A DNA stretch of 39,460 nucleotides. It comes from Nocardia concava NBRC 100430. GTDB taxonomy: Bacteria; Actinomycetota; Actinomycetes; Mycobacteriales; Mycobacteriaceae. Positions 7,568 through 15,479 of this stretch are shown piece by piece. A model generated the notes under the pieces. It made no database searches. It was not told the origin of the DNA and worked only from the letters and a program-made list of their open reading frames with translations. Each line of letters begins with the position of its first letter. Positions within the stretch are counted from its first letter, which is position 1. The stretch spans positions 1 through 39,460 of the forward strand of contig NZ_BAFX01000129.1 in assembly GCF_000308815.1 (NCBI RefSeq), given 5' to 3'. A program made the translations under genes and the position numbers.

Positions 7568-8854
7568 CTAGCTCCCTTCGACGAGGGGGAGTGGCGGGGA
7601 GGAGGGGAAGGTGACGGGGACGGTGGCGGGGGCGCGGTGGAAAGCGTTGGGCTGCCAGGCTAGTCGGTCGAGGGGGACGGACAGCTTGATGTCGGGGAGG
7701 GCGTCGAGGAGTTGTTCGAGGGCTTCCTGGACGATGATCGACGCGATCGGCTGGGCGGGGCAGGTGTGCGCGCCGACGCCCCAGGCCAGATGGGATCGAT
7801 TGCCGGTGCGGTCGCCGTCCACCGCGGGGTCGTTGTTGCACGCGGTGATGCTGATGAGGACCGGCTGATCGGCCGGGATCCACACATTGCCGATCACCTG
7901 TGGGTGCTGCGGGAATCGGGGGCAGGCGTTGGCCAGCGGCGGGTCGCTGAACAGGGCCTCGTCGATCGCGTCGCGCAATTGCAGTGAGCCGGTGAGCAAT
8001 CCGTCGTGGAAGTTGTGATCGGAGGCCATCAGCACCAAGGCGTTGACGATCAGGTTCCAGGTCGGTTCGGCTCCCATGGCGTAGAGCTTGGCGATCTGTT
8101 CCACGATCACCAGGTCCTCGAAGTTTGCGGGGTGATCGATGAGCGTGGAGATCACGTCGTGTGAGCGGTGGGCGCGTCTGGCTGCGATGGCCTCGGCCAG
8201 TATGTCCTGGAATCGGCGATCGGCGAGGTCCGAGGCGGCGGCATCGGCCGCCTCGGTCAGATTCGCCAGCGCCGCACCGGCTTTCGCGCCCAGCTCTGCC
8301 GGTAGCCCGATGAGGTCGTTGAGTACGCGCAGGGTGAGCGGCCGGGCGTATTCGGTGAGCAGATCGGCCTTTCCGGCCTGGCAGAAGCTGTTGATCAGCG
8401 GTGTCGCGGCGGCCTCGACCGCGCCGCGCAGCCGGTACTGGTCGATGCCTGCCATGGCGGCCACGTAGGCCGAACGGAGTTCGGGATCGGTGCCGATCGG
8501 TCCCCATTCCATGAGCGGCATGACGGGGCAGTGTTCGGGGATGGTGTTCTGCCAGGCTCGCGGATCGGCCGGAAAGTGTTCGGGGTCACCGAGAATCCGC
8601 AGGGCGTCCCGGTAGCTGAGCACCAGCGCCGCGGGCACTCCGGGCGCCAGTTCGACAGGCACCACCGGGCCTTGCTGGCTTCTCGAGTCGGTGAGGAATC
8701 GGCGTGGATCGGCGGCGAATTCCGACGAGTACAGCCTCACGCACGTCGTCCCGCGGTGTGATCCACCCTCGCCGGATGGATGGCCGACAAGGGCGTCCGG
8801 ATGGCCGACAAGGGCATTGTCTCGCGCGCTGGTGCGAGCATCTTCAACGTGCAA
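7568..8854 (-). CDS. Cytochrome P450, CYP157-like, lacking EXXR Arg
   Basis: 428 aa if initiated at TTG 8852-8854, the first start after an in-frame stop; the GGAG before it is too close, so the true start may be further in, for example the GTG of VRLYSSEFAADP. The heme-binding loop is HLAWGVGAHTCPAQ, with Cys365 as thiolate ligand. The I helix has GAEPT (261-265). At the K helix, where nearly all P450s have EXXR, the sequence is DEALFSDPPLAN: Glu299 is present but the Arg is Phe. The opening PVELAPGVPAALVLSY and the missing Arg resemble the Streptomyces CYP157 family, known for lacking EXXR. The substrate is unknown. It is related to the next P450 and probably arose by duplication. No ferredoxin gene is adjacent. 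Confidence 0.88.
   Translation of the reverse strand: MHVEDARTSARDNALVGHPDALVGHPSGEGGSHRGTTCVRLYSSEFAADPRRFLTDSRSQQGPVVPVELAPGVPAALVLSYRDALRILGDPEHFPADPRAWQNTIPEHCPVMPLMEWGPIGTDPELRSAYVAAMAGIDQYRLRGAVEAAATPLINSFCQAGKADLLTEYARPLTLRVLNDLIGLPAELGAKAGAALANLTEAADAAASDLADRRFQDILAEAIAARRAHRSHDVISTLIDHPANFEDLVIVEQIAKLYAMGAEPTWNLIVNALVLMASDHNFHDGLLTGSLQLRDAIDEALFSDPPLANACPRFPQHPQVIGNVWIPADQPVLISITACNNDPAVDGDRTGNRSHLAWGVGAHTCPAQPIASIIVQEALEQLLDALPDIKLSVPLDRLAWQPNAFHRAPATVPVTFPSSPPLPLVEGS
8778..8815. repeat. Two-copy 21-bp tandem repeat
   Basis: GGATGGCCGACAAGGGC occurs at 8778-8794 and again, identical, at 8799-8815 (period 21 bp). It lies in the N-terminal extension of the first P450 frame, where on the minus strand it encodes ALVGHP twice, upstream of the conserved P450 fold. 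Confidence 0.85.
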
Positions 8855-9066
8855 CTCCGATGAGCCGGTGGAAAGCGATCAGTGAGAAACGTTAGAGAAC
8901 AGCACTTTTCGAGCAATACGCAAACCCGATCGAGGCGGTAGCCTCCGAACGGGGTGGAGAGTGCGGGAACACCGGTTGCTTTGGGCCACGCATCAAACGT
9001 GGCCCGGTAGAGCAGGTTTCGCTAGCTACCGAATGATACTAGCCGTCGATACCCGAGGGACCGTTG

Positions 9067-10299
9067 TCAGAATATGGTCCGCGCGGGCGGAAACACCACC
9101 GGCAGATTCGCCAATGATCGGTGGAAAGGCCCTGGCCGCCAGGAGAGTTGGTCGGCCGGGCGGGAGAGCCGCAGCTCGGGCAGCAGGTCGAAGAGCTGAT
9201 CGATGGCGTTCTGCGCGACGAGATATGCGAGATCCTGGGCGGGGCACGCGTGCGGGCCGGCGCCCCAGGTCAGATGCGCGTTGTTGCCGGTGTAGCGGCC
9301 CACCATGGCCGGATCGTTGTTGCAGGCCGCCATGCTGGTGACCACGGGCTGGTCGGCCGGCAGCCACACCTTGTCGACCATGATCTGCCGCGAGGGATAG
9401 GTGATGCCGAAGTTCGCCAGCGGCGGATCGGTGAACAGCAACTCGTTCAACGCATCCCGGGTGGTCAGGGCCGCCATTCCCGAATAGCGCTGATCGGTGA
9501 GCATCAGCAGCAGCGTGTTCGCGATCAGATTGGTCAGCGGCGCGATCCCGGCGCAGTAGATCGCGACGAGCTGCTGGACCAGCTCCTCGTCGGTCAGATT
9601 CGCCTCGTGCGCCAGCAACCGCGTGGCCACATCGACGCCGGGTTCGCGCCTCTTGAGGTCCAGCAGCGCGACGAGCGCGCCTGCGAACGGCGTTTCACCC
9701 TCCGCCGCGGAATCGCCCTCGAACATCGTGGCTATGCTCTGCGCCACCCGATTCCCGATGTCGTCCGGGCAGCCGACCATGAAATTGAGGTAGGCGACGG
9801 CGACCGGGAAGGCGTACTGGCTGATCAGATCCGCTTCCCCGTCGAGGCAGAACGTATTGACCTGAGCCAGCGCGATCTCCTCGACCGTCGCATCGACCGA
9901 ATGCAGGCCGACCGCGTCGATACTGTCGACAATGGCCTTGCGGTAGCGCGCATGCTCGTCGCCCGAACTGCGCAGGGCATTGGGCCGGTACCGCATGATC
10001 GGCAGGATGGGGCATTCGGCCGGAATGTTCTTCTCCCAGGCCCGCGGATCCGCCGAGAACCCCTCCGGATCATTGTTGATCTGCATGGCCGCGCGATAGC
10101 CGATCACCAGCGTGGCGGGTACGCCGGGGGAGAGTTCCACCGGGACAATCGAACCGAATAGCGCGCGCATCTCGGCATAGCGGGCATGCGGGTCGGCGGC
10201 GAATTCATCGCCATACAGCGGTACCCGAACCGACCCGGGAGAGCCGACGCCGCCCAGCGTCGATCGACTGCCGGGCGACGGCGGTGTTGGTGTTGTCAA
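9067..10299 (-). CDS. Cytochrome P450, CYP157-like, lacking EXXR Arg
   Basis: 410 aa from TTG at 10297-10299, with GGAG seven bases upstream, giving MTTPTPPSPGSRSTLGGVGS; the GTG at 10326 in the same frame has no site. The heme loop is HLTWGAGPHACPAQ with Cys352. The I helix reads CAGIAPLTN (249-257), without the usual acid-Thr pair. The K helix is NELLFTDPPLANFGITYP: Glu286 is present but the EXXR Arg is Phe289. RPNALRSSGDEHARYR is the C-helix region. Together with VPVELSPGVPATLVI these features resemble CYP157. In streptomycetes CYP157 genes often sit in conservons with a sensor kinase, roadblock protein, DUF742 protein and small GTPase; none of those is here. It lies 212 bp upstream of the other P450, same strand, so they may be co-transcribed. 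Confidence 0.9.
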   Translation of the reverse strand: MTTPTPPSPGSRSTLGGVGSPGSVRVPLYGDEFAADPHARYAEMRALFGSIVPVELSPGVPATLVIGYRAAMQINNDPEGFSADPRAWEKNIPAECPILPIMRYRPNALRSSGDEHARYRKAIVDSIDAVGLHSVDATVEEIALAQVNTFCLDGEADLISQYAFPVAVAYLNFMVGCPDDIGNRVAQSIATMFEGDSAAEGETPFAGALVALLDLKRREPGVDVATRLLAHEANLTDEELVQQLVAIYCAGIAPLTNLIANTLLLMLTDQRYSGMAALTTRDALNELLFTDPPLANFGITYPSRQIMVDKVWLPADQPVVTSMAACNNDPAMVGRYTGNNAHLTWGAGPHACPAQDLAYLVAQNAIDQLFDLLPELRLSRPADQLSWRPGPFHRSLANLPVVFPPARTIF

Positions 10300-10526
10300 G
10301 GAAGGGCTCCAGGTCTGGAACGACACGCTGAATCGGTTGTGGCACTGCGATGCTCATACGTCGCCGAACCAGCAGATCGTACACAGCACGCCCGGGCGTA
10401 CCCGTCGCGACGGGTCGCCACCGGACGGTGATCTCGAATACGGCGCCGAATATGCAATTGACTTCACCGATCGATCTGGATCTGCGGCAAGTGTTTTATC
10501 AGGTTGGCTTGTGAGCATGTGTCGTG

Positions 10527-10922
10527 ATGAGCGAATCAATTGAGACCATGCCCGGCAATGCGGTCCGCTGGCGCGGGTTTTCCCTGCGCGAATTGGACGC
10601 GCTGCTGAGACGGAGTCAGCCCAATGGCGCGATCGAGGAGCAGTCCTGTCCACACTGCGGACAGCTGACCCTGCGGACCTATCTGCACGGCGCGGAGCGC
10701 GACAGCACACCGATGATGCTGACGCATTTCTGGTGCTCGAACTGCCGTCATTACACCGGATGGCCCGCACCCCGCCGACCCGGTTTCTGGTTCAGCGATC
10801 CCCTCGCCGACACCCCGTGGGATCGCTTCCTGGCCCTGTCGCGCAGCGAGGAGATCTTCTTCGAGACCCTCGACCAGCTCTGGACGAACACGGACCTGCC
10901 GCAACGTGTAGTCAGTGCCTGA
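10527..10922 (+). CDS. Small zinc-ribbon protein of unknown function
   Basis: 131 aa from ATG 10527 (a GTG directly before it at 10524 is also in frame). Two CxxC knuckles, SCPHCGQ and WCSNCRHY, about 30 residues apart, form a likely structural zinc ribbon. The remainder is rich in aromatic residues (HYTGWPAPRRPGFWFSDPL) and ends in a helical stretch with WDRFLALSRSEEIFFETL. I do not recognise the family. It is divergent from the P450 gene across about 227 bp, which should hold both promoters; I found no clear motif there. Its isolation from larger operons gives no functional hint. Confidence 0.6.
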   Translation: MSESIETMPGNAVRWRGFSLRELDALLRRSQPNGAIEEQSCPHCGQLTLRTYLHGAERDSTPMMLTHFWCSNCRHYTGWPAPRRPGFWFSDPLADTPWDRFLALSRSEEIFFETLDQLWTNTDLPQRVVSA

Positions 10923-11207
10923 CCCGGTTCGGGGACAGCCACTGGACAGGGTGGGTGTTCGGGGTCACAAGTTCGGCCGGGCGTGGCGGCGGGGACGTAC
11001 TGTCCTGGCAGTCGAACATGCTGAGCGATCACCATGGACGATCACCCCAGCGAGCCTCGAACCGACGCAGACCGGTTCGGGGCTCGATGGCATTTCCGGG
11101 GGCGGAAATTGGGTACTCCATTATTTGGAATGCCCGTCTCCGTGGGGCGAGTCCGCGGCGGGGCGGGGTGGACAGGCGGGCGTGGGCTCTGGAGAGGGGC
11201 TCGGGAA

Positions 11208-13436
11208 ATGGACGGCGACGGCGTCCGGACCGCGCGTGAAGGCAGTGCGGCATACGAGGGCGGTCCCGCGCACGCTGGCAGTCCGGCACACGATGGCAGC
11301 TCGGTACACGATGGCAGTGCCGTGCGGGAGGACGCCCTCGTGCATGTCGCCACGGCCGACGGCCGCCGCGAGCTGGACGCCCGCTGGACCATCACCGGAA
11401 ATCCTTTGCGCCACAGTGTGTCCGATGCCGCGGTGTACACCGTCGGCTCCGGTGGAATAGCCAGCCGGGGCGTCGTCGAGGACGGCGAGGAGGCGCGGGC
11501 TCCGGAAGTGCTTGTCGCGGGCGCGTACACGGGGAACGGGCCGGAGCAGGAGTTGCTGGCGGCGCCCGGCTGGACGCGGGTCGTGGTCGCGCCGCCGGTG
11601 CAGGACGGGCAGCGGTTCCTGGATCTGTCCGACGGCGTGCTGTATCGGGCCGACGCGGCGGGGGAGTTCCGCAGCCTCCGGTTCGCCTGCGTGGACCGGC
11701 CCGGGGTGATGGCGATGCGCGTGGAGGCGGCAGGCGATCGGATCACGGGTGTGCAGCCGCTGCTCGCCTCCGGCGCGGAATACCCCGCGCAGGAGATCGG
11801 ACCGGATACGCGATTGCCCACAGAGGTCGAAATCCGCAGTGTCAGAGCTGAATCCGTGGAAGAGTGCGCCGTCGCGGTGGCAGCCGGACAGGCGCGGAGC
11901 CGCCACGGTGACACGGCCCGATTGGACCGCGTCGCGGCATACACGGCCGACGATTCCGGCGGCGCCGGCGCCGAGCGGGCGGTGCGGACCCTGTCGCGCG
12001 CCTGGGAGCACGGCATCGATGGACTGTTGGCCGCCCAGCGCACCGAGTGGGCGCGGCGCTGGTCCACCGTCGGCATCGAGTTGCCCGACGATCCCGAGAC
12101 CGAACTGGCCGTGCGATTCGCGCTGTTCCAGCTGTGGGCCAATGCGGGCGCCCACGGCGAATCCGCGGTCGGCGCGCGTGGGCTGTCGGGATCGGGTTAT
12201 CGCGGTCATGTGTTCTGGGACGCGGACGCGTTCGTGCTGCCCGCCATGGTGACCATCGATCCGGCGGCGGCCGAGGCGATCGTGGCGTATCGGCTGCGGC
12301 GCCTGGACGCCGCGCGAGAGCGGGCGCGGGAGGAGGGGTTTCGCGGCGCGCGGTTCCCCTGGGAGTCGGCGGCCGACGGCCACGACGTCACACCGCGCAG
12401 CGGATTCCTCGGCGGCGTGCAGGTTCCCATCCTGACGGGCACGCGGGAGGAACACATCACCGCCGATGTCGCCTGGGCCGCGCACCATTACGCGGAATGG
12501 ACCGGCCGCTCCGGCTACCTGTCCACCACCGCGCGCGAGCTGCTGGTGGAGACCGCGCGCTATTGGGCGTCGCGAATGCGAATCGATGCCCGCGGCCGTG
12601 CGCATCTGGACCAGATCATCGGGCCTGACGAATATCATGAATCGGTCGACGACAATGCCTTCACCAATGTCATGGCCCGCTGGAACCTGCGCCGCGCGGC
12701 CCGGCTGGAGGCCGCGAATCCGGCCGAGGCAAGTGAATTCGACAGCTGGCGCGAGCTCGCCGATCGTATTGTCGACCAGCTGGGACCGGACGGTCGCTAC
12801 GAACAGTTCACCGGATACTTCGGACTGGAACCCCTGCTCGCCTCGGACGTCAGCCACGCGCCCGTCGCCGCCGACGTGTTGCTCGGCCAGGGCCGGGTCG
12901 CCGGTTCCCAGCTGATCAAACAGCCCGATGTGCTGATGCTGCACCACCTCGTGCCCGAGGAGGTCGCGCCGGGATCCCTGCTGCCCAACCTCGATTACTA
13001 CGGGCCGCGCACGACTCACGGCTCCTCGCTCTCGCCGGCGGTGATGGCGGCCCTGCTGGCGCGGGCCGGACATCCGGACGCGGCACTCGAGGCCCTGGTG
13101 CCGGCGCTGCGGCTCGACCTCGACGACCGCTCCGGATCCACCGCGTCGGGCCTGCACATGGCCACCCTCGGCGGGGTGTGGCAGGCGATGCTCGCCGGAT
13201 TCGCCGGGGTGCGCGTGCGCGACGGCGTGATGAGCGTGCGCCCGGTGCTGCCCGCGCGATGGTCGAAGCTGGGCTTGGCTTTTCGATGCCTGGGCCGCTG
13301 TGTCCGGCTGGACATCGGTCGCACGGGCGTCGGCATCCACACCGACGGGCCGCTGACGGCGGCGGTGGGGGACGGGCCGCCCCGGGTGGTGTCCGGGGAC
13401 TCCTGGTGGCCCCGCAACGAGGAAGGGAAATCGTGA
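11208..13436 (+). CDS. Glycoside hydrolase family 65 (trehalose/kojibiose phosphorylase- or hydrolase-like)
   Basis: A GH65 enzyme acting on an alpha-linked glucose disaccharide, either by phosphorolysis or hydrolysis. GHFWD-type motif: YRGHVFWDADAFVLPAM. The general acid Glu is in IGPDEYHE (codon 12630-12632). KQPDVLMLHHLV and the phosphate-loop-like TTHGSSLSPAVMAA are both present. The C-terminal jelly-roll cap ends with a TGV..HTDG strand. N-terminal homology begins only around WTITGNPL. Three starts are possible: ATG 11034, ATG 11208 (GGAG 13 bases before) and GTG 11340 (GGGAGG eight bases before, best spaced). I list 11208; 11340 would exclude the repeats at 11241-11330. The gene overlaps the following Usp gene by 4 bases. 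No beta-phosphoglucomutase gene is nearby, so use of the phosphorylase product is not supported by context. Confidence 0.85.
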   Translation: MDGDGVRTAREGSAAYEGGPAHAGSPAHDGSSVHDGSAVREDALVHVATADGRRELDARWTITGNPLRHSVSDAAVYTVGSGGIASRGVVEDGEEARAPEVLVAGAYTGNGPEQELLAAPGWTRVVVAPPVQDGQRFLDLSDGVLYRADAAGEFRSLRFACVDRPGVMAMRVEAAGDRITGVQPLLASGAEYPAQEIGPDTRLPTEVEIRSVRAESVEECAVAVAAGQARSRHGDTARLDRVAAYTADDSGGAGAERAVRTLSRAWEHGIDGLLAAQRTEWARRWSTVGIELPDDPETELAVRFALFQLWANAGAHGESAVGARGLSGSGYRGHVFWDADAFVLPAMVTIDPAAAEAIVAYRLRRLDAARERAREEGFRGARFPWESAADGHDVTPRSGFLGGVQVPILTGTREEHITADVAWAAHHYAEWTGRSGYLSTTARELLVETARYWASRMRIDARGRAHLDQIIGPDEYHESVDDNAFTNVMARWNLRRAARLEAANPAEASEFDSWRELADRIVDQLGPDGRYEQFTGYFGLEPLLASDVSHAPVAADVLLGQGRVAGSQLIKQPDVLMLHHLVPEEVAPGSLLPNLDYYGPRTTHGSSLSPAVMAALLARAGHPDAALEALVPALRLDLDDRSGSTASGLHMATLGGVWQAMLAGFAGVRVRDGVMSVRPVLPARWSKLGLAFRCLGRCVRLDIGRTGVGIHTDGPLTAAVGDGPPRVVSGDSWWPRNEEGKS
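11241..11330 (+). repeat. Five imperfect 18-bp tandem repeats at the GH65 N-terminus
   Basis: Five consecutive 18-bp units (11241-11258, 11259-11276, 11277-11294, 11295-11312, 11313-11330), each beginning GGC, encode GSAAYE, GGPAHA, GSPAHD, GSSVHD and GSAVRE in the GH65 frame. The middle two are the most alike. They precede the conserved GH65 fold and lie just before the alternative GTG start at 11340, so they may be an untranslated leader or a variable tail. Confidence 0.75.
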
Positions 13437-14083
13437 ACGACATCCTGGTCCGTCCCAGCGAACCGGCCCTGGCGGTGGCCGCGGCACTCGCGAAAGCCAC
13501 AGGCGCACAGGTGCGTTCGATACCCGCCGACTGCTCCGGCGCGGAATTCACCCGTGCGCTCGAGGATCCGGAAGCGGCGCTCGGCGTCCTGACCCGCGCC
13601 CAGGGGCCGTGGGAGATCGTGCAGCACACCACCGTTCCGCTCGTGGTCGTACCGCCCGAGACCGCGGGCGACTACACCCTCGAACGGGTGCTGGTTCCGC
13701 TCGACGGCACCGAGGAGGCGGTGCACGCGATCGCCGAGACCGTGGGCATGTTCTGCGCGGCGGGCATCGAGATCGCCGTCCTGCACGTGTTCGATCGAGA
13801 GACCGCTCCCGCGCACTGGGATCAGGCCGCACACGCCCGCCCGGCCTGGGAACAGGGCTTCCACGCGCGCTTCTGCGCCCCCTACCTGCCCGAGTCCTGC
13901 CGCACGCTGACCCTGCGCAGCGGCGCGCCGGGCGAACACATCCTCGACGTCGCCGCCGAGTGCGCCGACCTGATCGTGCTCGGCTGGTCGCAACGGCTGC
14001 TGCCCGATCGTGCGCGCGTGGTCCGCCACCTGCTGGCCGCCTCCCCGGTGCCGATTCTGCTCACGCCGGCACACACCGCCTGA
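13433..14083 (+). CDS. Universal stress protein-like, degenerate
   Basis: 216 aa from GTG 13433, which overlaps the GH65 stop by 4 bases (GTGA) and has GGAAGGG upstream, so it is translationally coupled. A UspA-like fold is visible in the second half: YTLERVLVPLDGTEEAVHAI is the first strand with the Asp, and ADLIVLGWSQRLL..VVRHLLAASPVPILLTP is the last part. The ATP-binding G2xG9xG(S/T) signature is not recognisable, so ATP binding is doubtful. The N-terminal 75 residues (NDILVRPSEPALAVAAALAK) look like a remnant of a first Usp domain. Its function is probably stress- or metabolism-linked regulation together with the GH65 enzyme. Confidence 0.8.
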   Translation: MNDILVRPSEPALAVAAALAKATGAQVRSIPADCSGAEFTRALEDPEAALGVLTRAQGPWEIVQHTTVPLVVVPPETAGDYTLERVLVPLDGTEEAVHAIAETVGMFCAAGIEIAVLHVFDRETAPAHWDQAAHARPAWEQGFHARFCAPYLPESCRTLTLRSGAPGEHILDVAAECADLIVLGWSQRLLPDRARVVRHLLAASPVPILLTPAHTA

Positions 14084-14110
14084 CCCGAGCGTGAGCTCCC
14101 GGAGACCGCC

Positions 14111-14956
14111 ATGAATCCCGAAACGCCACCGGCGCAAAGTCGTTCGCTCATCGCCATCGCGGTCGCGGCGGTGGCGGTGCTGATCGCCGCCGCGGCGGTC
14201 GTGGTCGCGCTGACCCGCGAGGGCAGCCACCGCTCCGAGCCGTCGACGTCCATGCCCGCGACTTCGGCTCCGGCAGCGGCGATTCCGTCGGCGGGACCGT
14301 CCTCGACCGCGGCCCCCTCCGCGTCTCAGACCTCAATCGCCCCTGCGGAATTCGGCTACCAGCCGCTGTGGCCGTTCGGCAGCGTGAGCGAAGCGGTCGC
14401 CTGGCAGCGATCCGCCGACCCGGGCGGCCATCAACCCTGGCACCTCAGCGAGGCATCGATCGCGCAGATGTTCACCCAGCAGTATCTGGGCTTCACCGCG
14501 GTCAACAAGGTCGTGAAAGTCCGGACACAGGGCGAAGAGTCATGGGTGAGTGTGGGTTTCGACAATCCCAACGGTGCGGCCACCGTCGCCGCCGTCGTGC
14601 ACCTGGTCCGGATCGGCGAGGGTACGGCCAACGACAAGCCGTGGGAGGTGGTCGGCACCCAGGACACCACCCTCACGGTGAGTACTCCGGCCTACGGCGC
14701 GACCGTGCGCAGCCCGATCACGGTGGGCGGCACCATCACCGGCGTCGACGAGAGCCTGCACATCCAGCTCGGCGCCCTCGGCCAGGACCACCCGGTGGGC
14801 AACGTGACCGGCATACCCGCCGGAGGAAACGCCGCGCCCTGGACCGCGTCGGTCCCCTTCACCCTGACCTGCCCCGCAACCCTGACCATCGCCGTCTCCA
14901 CCGGCGGCCACATCGCCGAGGTCGAACGCTTCGCCGTCACCGGCGCCCGCTGCTGA
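14111..14956 (+). CDS. Membrane-anchored protein with Gmad2-type Ig-like domain
   Basis: 281 aa from ATG 14111, with GGAG upstream, 27 bp after the Usp gene. A single N-terminal transmembrane segment (about residues 13-34, AIAVAAVAVLIAAAAVVVAL) is followed by a Ser/Thr/Pro/Ala-rich linker to about residue 77. Next comes a conserved extracytoplasmic domain beginning YQPLWPFGSVSEAVAWQ, with GGHQPWHL and FTQQYLGF. The last third (VRSPITVGGTITGVDESLHI) matches the Gmad2/Ig-like domain first noted in spore-germination proteins and common in actinobacterial envelope proteins. Two Cys near the end (TLTCPATL and GARC) may pair. It is probably a surface-exposed structural or binding protein; the ligand is unknown. 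Confidence 0.8.
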   Translation: MNPETPPAQSRSLIAIAVAAVAVLIAAAAVVVALTREGSHRSEPSTSMPATSAPAAAIPSAGPSSTAAPSASQTSIAPAEFGYQPLWPFGSVSEAVAWQRSADPGGHQPWHLSEASIAQMFTQQYLGFTAVNKVVKVRTQGEESWVSVGFDNPNGAATVAAVVHLVRIGEGTANDKPWEVVGTQDTTLTVSTPAYGATVRSPITVGGTITGVDESLHIQLGALGQDHPVGNVTGIPAGGNAAPWTASVPFTLTCPATLTIAVSTGGHIAEVERFAVTGARC

Positions 14957-14977
14957 TGCCTGTCGAAGCGATAGGCG

Positions 14978-14990
14978 CGGCCGTAGAATC
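14978..14990 (+). promoter_or_regulatory. Candidate promoter (CGGCCGTAGAATC), copy 1
   Basis: A 13-bp element containing the -10-like hexamer TAGAAT lies about 120 bp before the small ORF at 15111 and recurs exactly at 16274-16286 in front of the second GAF-ANTAR gene. No strong -35 is evident. Shared promoter use is inferred from the repetition and position. Confidence 0.4.
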
Positions 14991-15110
14991 GGTGGCGTAT
15001 GGATTTCGGCGTGAGAGCCGGAATCCATTTCCTGACAGCGATGCCCGCCCCGGTCCCTGGTTGGCCTGTTGTCCTTCCCACAGTCGACGGCATGCAGGTG
15101 GTGACTGGGC

Positions 15111-15479
15111 ATGGCCTGGACCGGATTCGGATGGACCTGGGCGGGATTGGGTGACGAGCGTGCGTTCCCGGCGCGGGTGTGGTCGGTGGTCGCCGGCGTG
15201 TTGGACGGCGATCGCGTGTCGCAGTGTGGCGGGGTGGTGGTCGCCGCGGATCTGGACTTGGCGGCCGAACAGTTGTGCGCCTATCTCGACGGCGATCTGG
15301 TCGACGACGGAAGCTGCTATCTGTTCGCCTCGCGCGGTCCGCTCGATCCGCACCAGCGTGGCGCACGGTCGCCGACGCGGTTGTTCAGCGTGGTTCGCCG
15401 CGATCGGCATGGCGCGCTGATCCCCGGGGACTGGCGCGTCGCCGACGATTCCGTCGCGACGTGGGGAGTGCAACGGTGA
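15111..15479 (+). CDS. Small protein of unknown function, coupled to GAF-ANTAR gene
   Basis: 122 aa from ATG 15111 (a later GTG is possible). I do not recognise a family. The sequence is compact and protein-like: RVWSVVAGVLDGDRVSQCGG, DLDLAAEQLCAYLDGDLVDD, then SCYLFASRGPLDPHQ. Its stop overlaps the GTG start of the following GAF-ANTAR gene (GTGA, 4 bases), which argues strongly for a real, co-translated gene. The ribosome site is weak. It could be a partner or modulator of the ANTAR regulators, but that is only position-based inference. Confidence 0.6.
   Translation: MAWTGFGWTWAGLGDERAFPARVWSVVAGVLDGDRVSQCGGVVVAADLDLAAEQLCAYLDGDLVDDGSCYLFASRGPLDPHQRGARSPTRLFSVVRRDRHGALIPGDWRVADDSVATWGVQR

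Noticed and set aside
10205..10357. 50-aa minus-strand frame (MSIAVPQPIQRVVPDLEPFL...) overlapping the second P450 start
   Set aside because: It looks protein-like but has no good ribosome site, ends inside the P450 gene, and the TTG at 10299 with GGAG explains the P450 N-terminus without it.
11121..13508. 795-codon open frame on the minus strand opposite the GH65 gene
   Set aside because: It mirrors a clearly homologous GH65 gene, is extremely rich in Arg, Gly, His and Pro, and shows no domain; a high-GC antisense artefact.
13016..14230. 404-codon minus-strand frame opposite GH65 and Usp genes
   Set aside because: Shadow of the coupled Usp gene with low-complexity composition and no ribosome site.
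14999..15154. 51-aa frame from ATG 14999, just after the first TAGAAT element
   Set aside because: The position would suit a leaderless gene, but no family or ribosome site is visible and it overlaps the 15111 gene, whose stop is coupled to the ANTAR gene.
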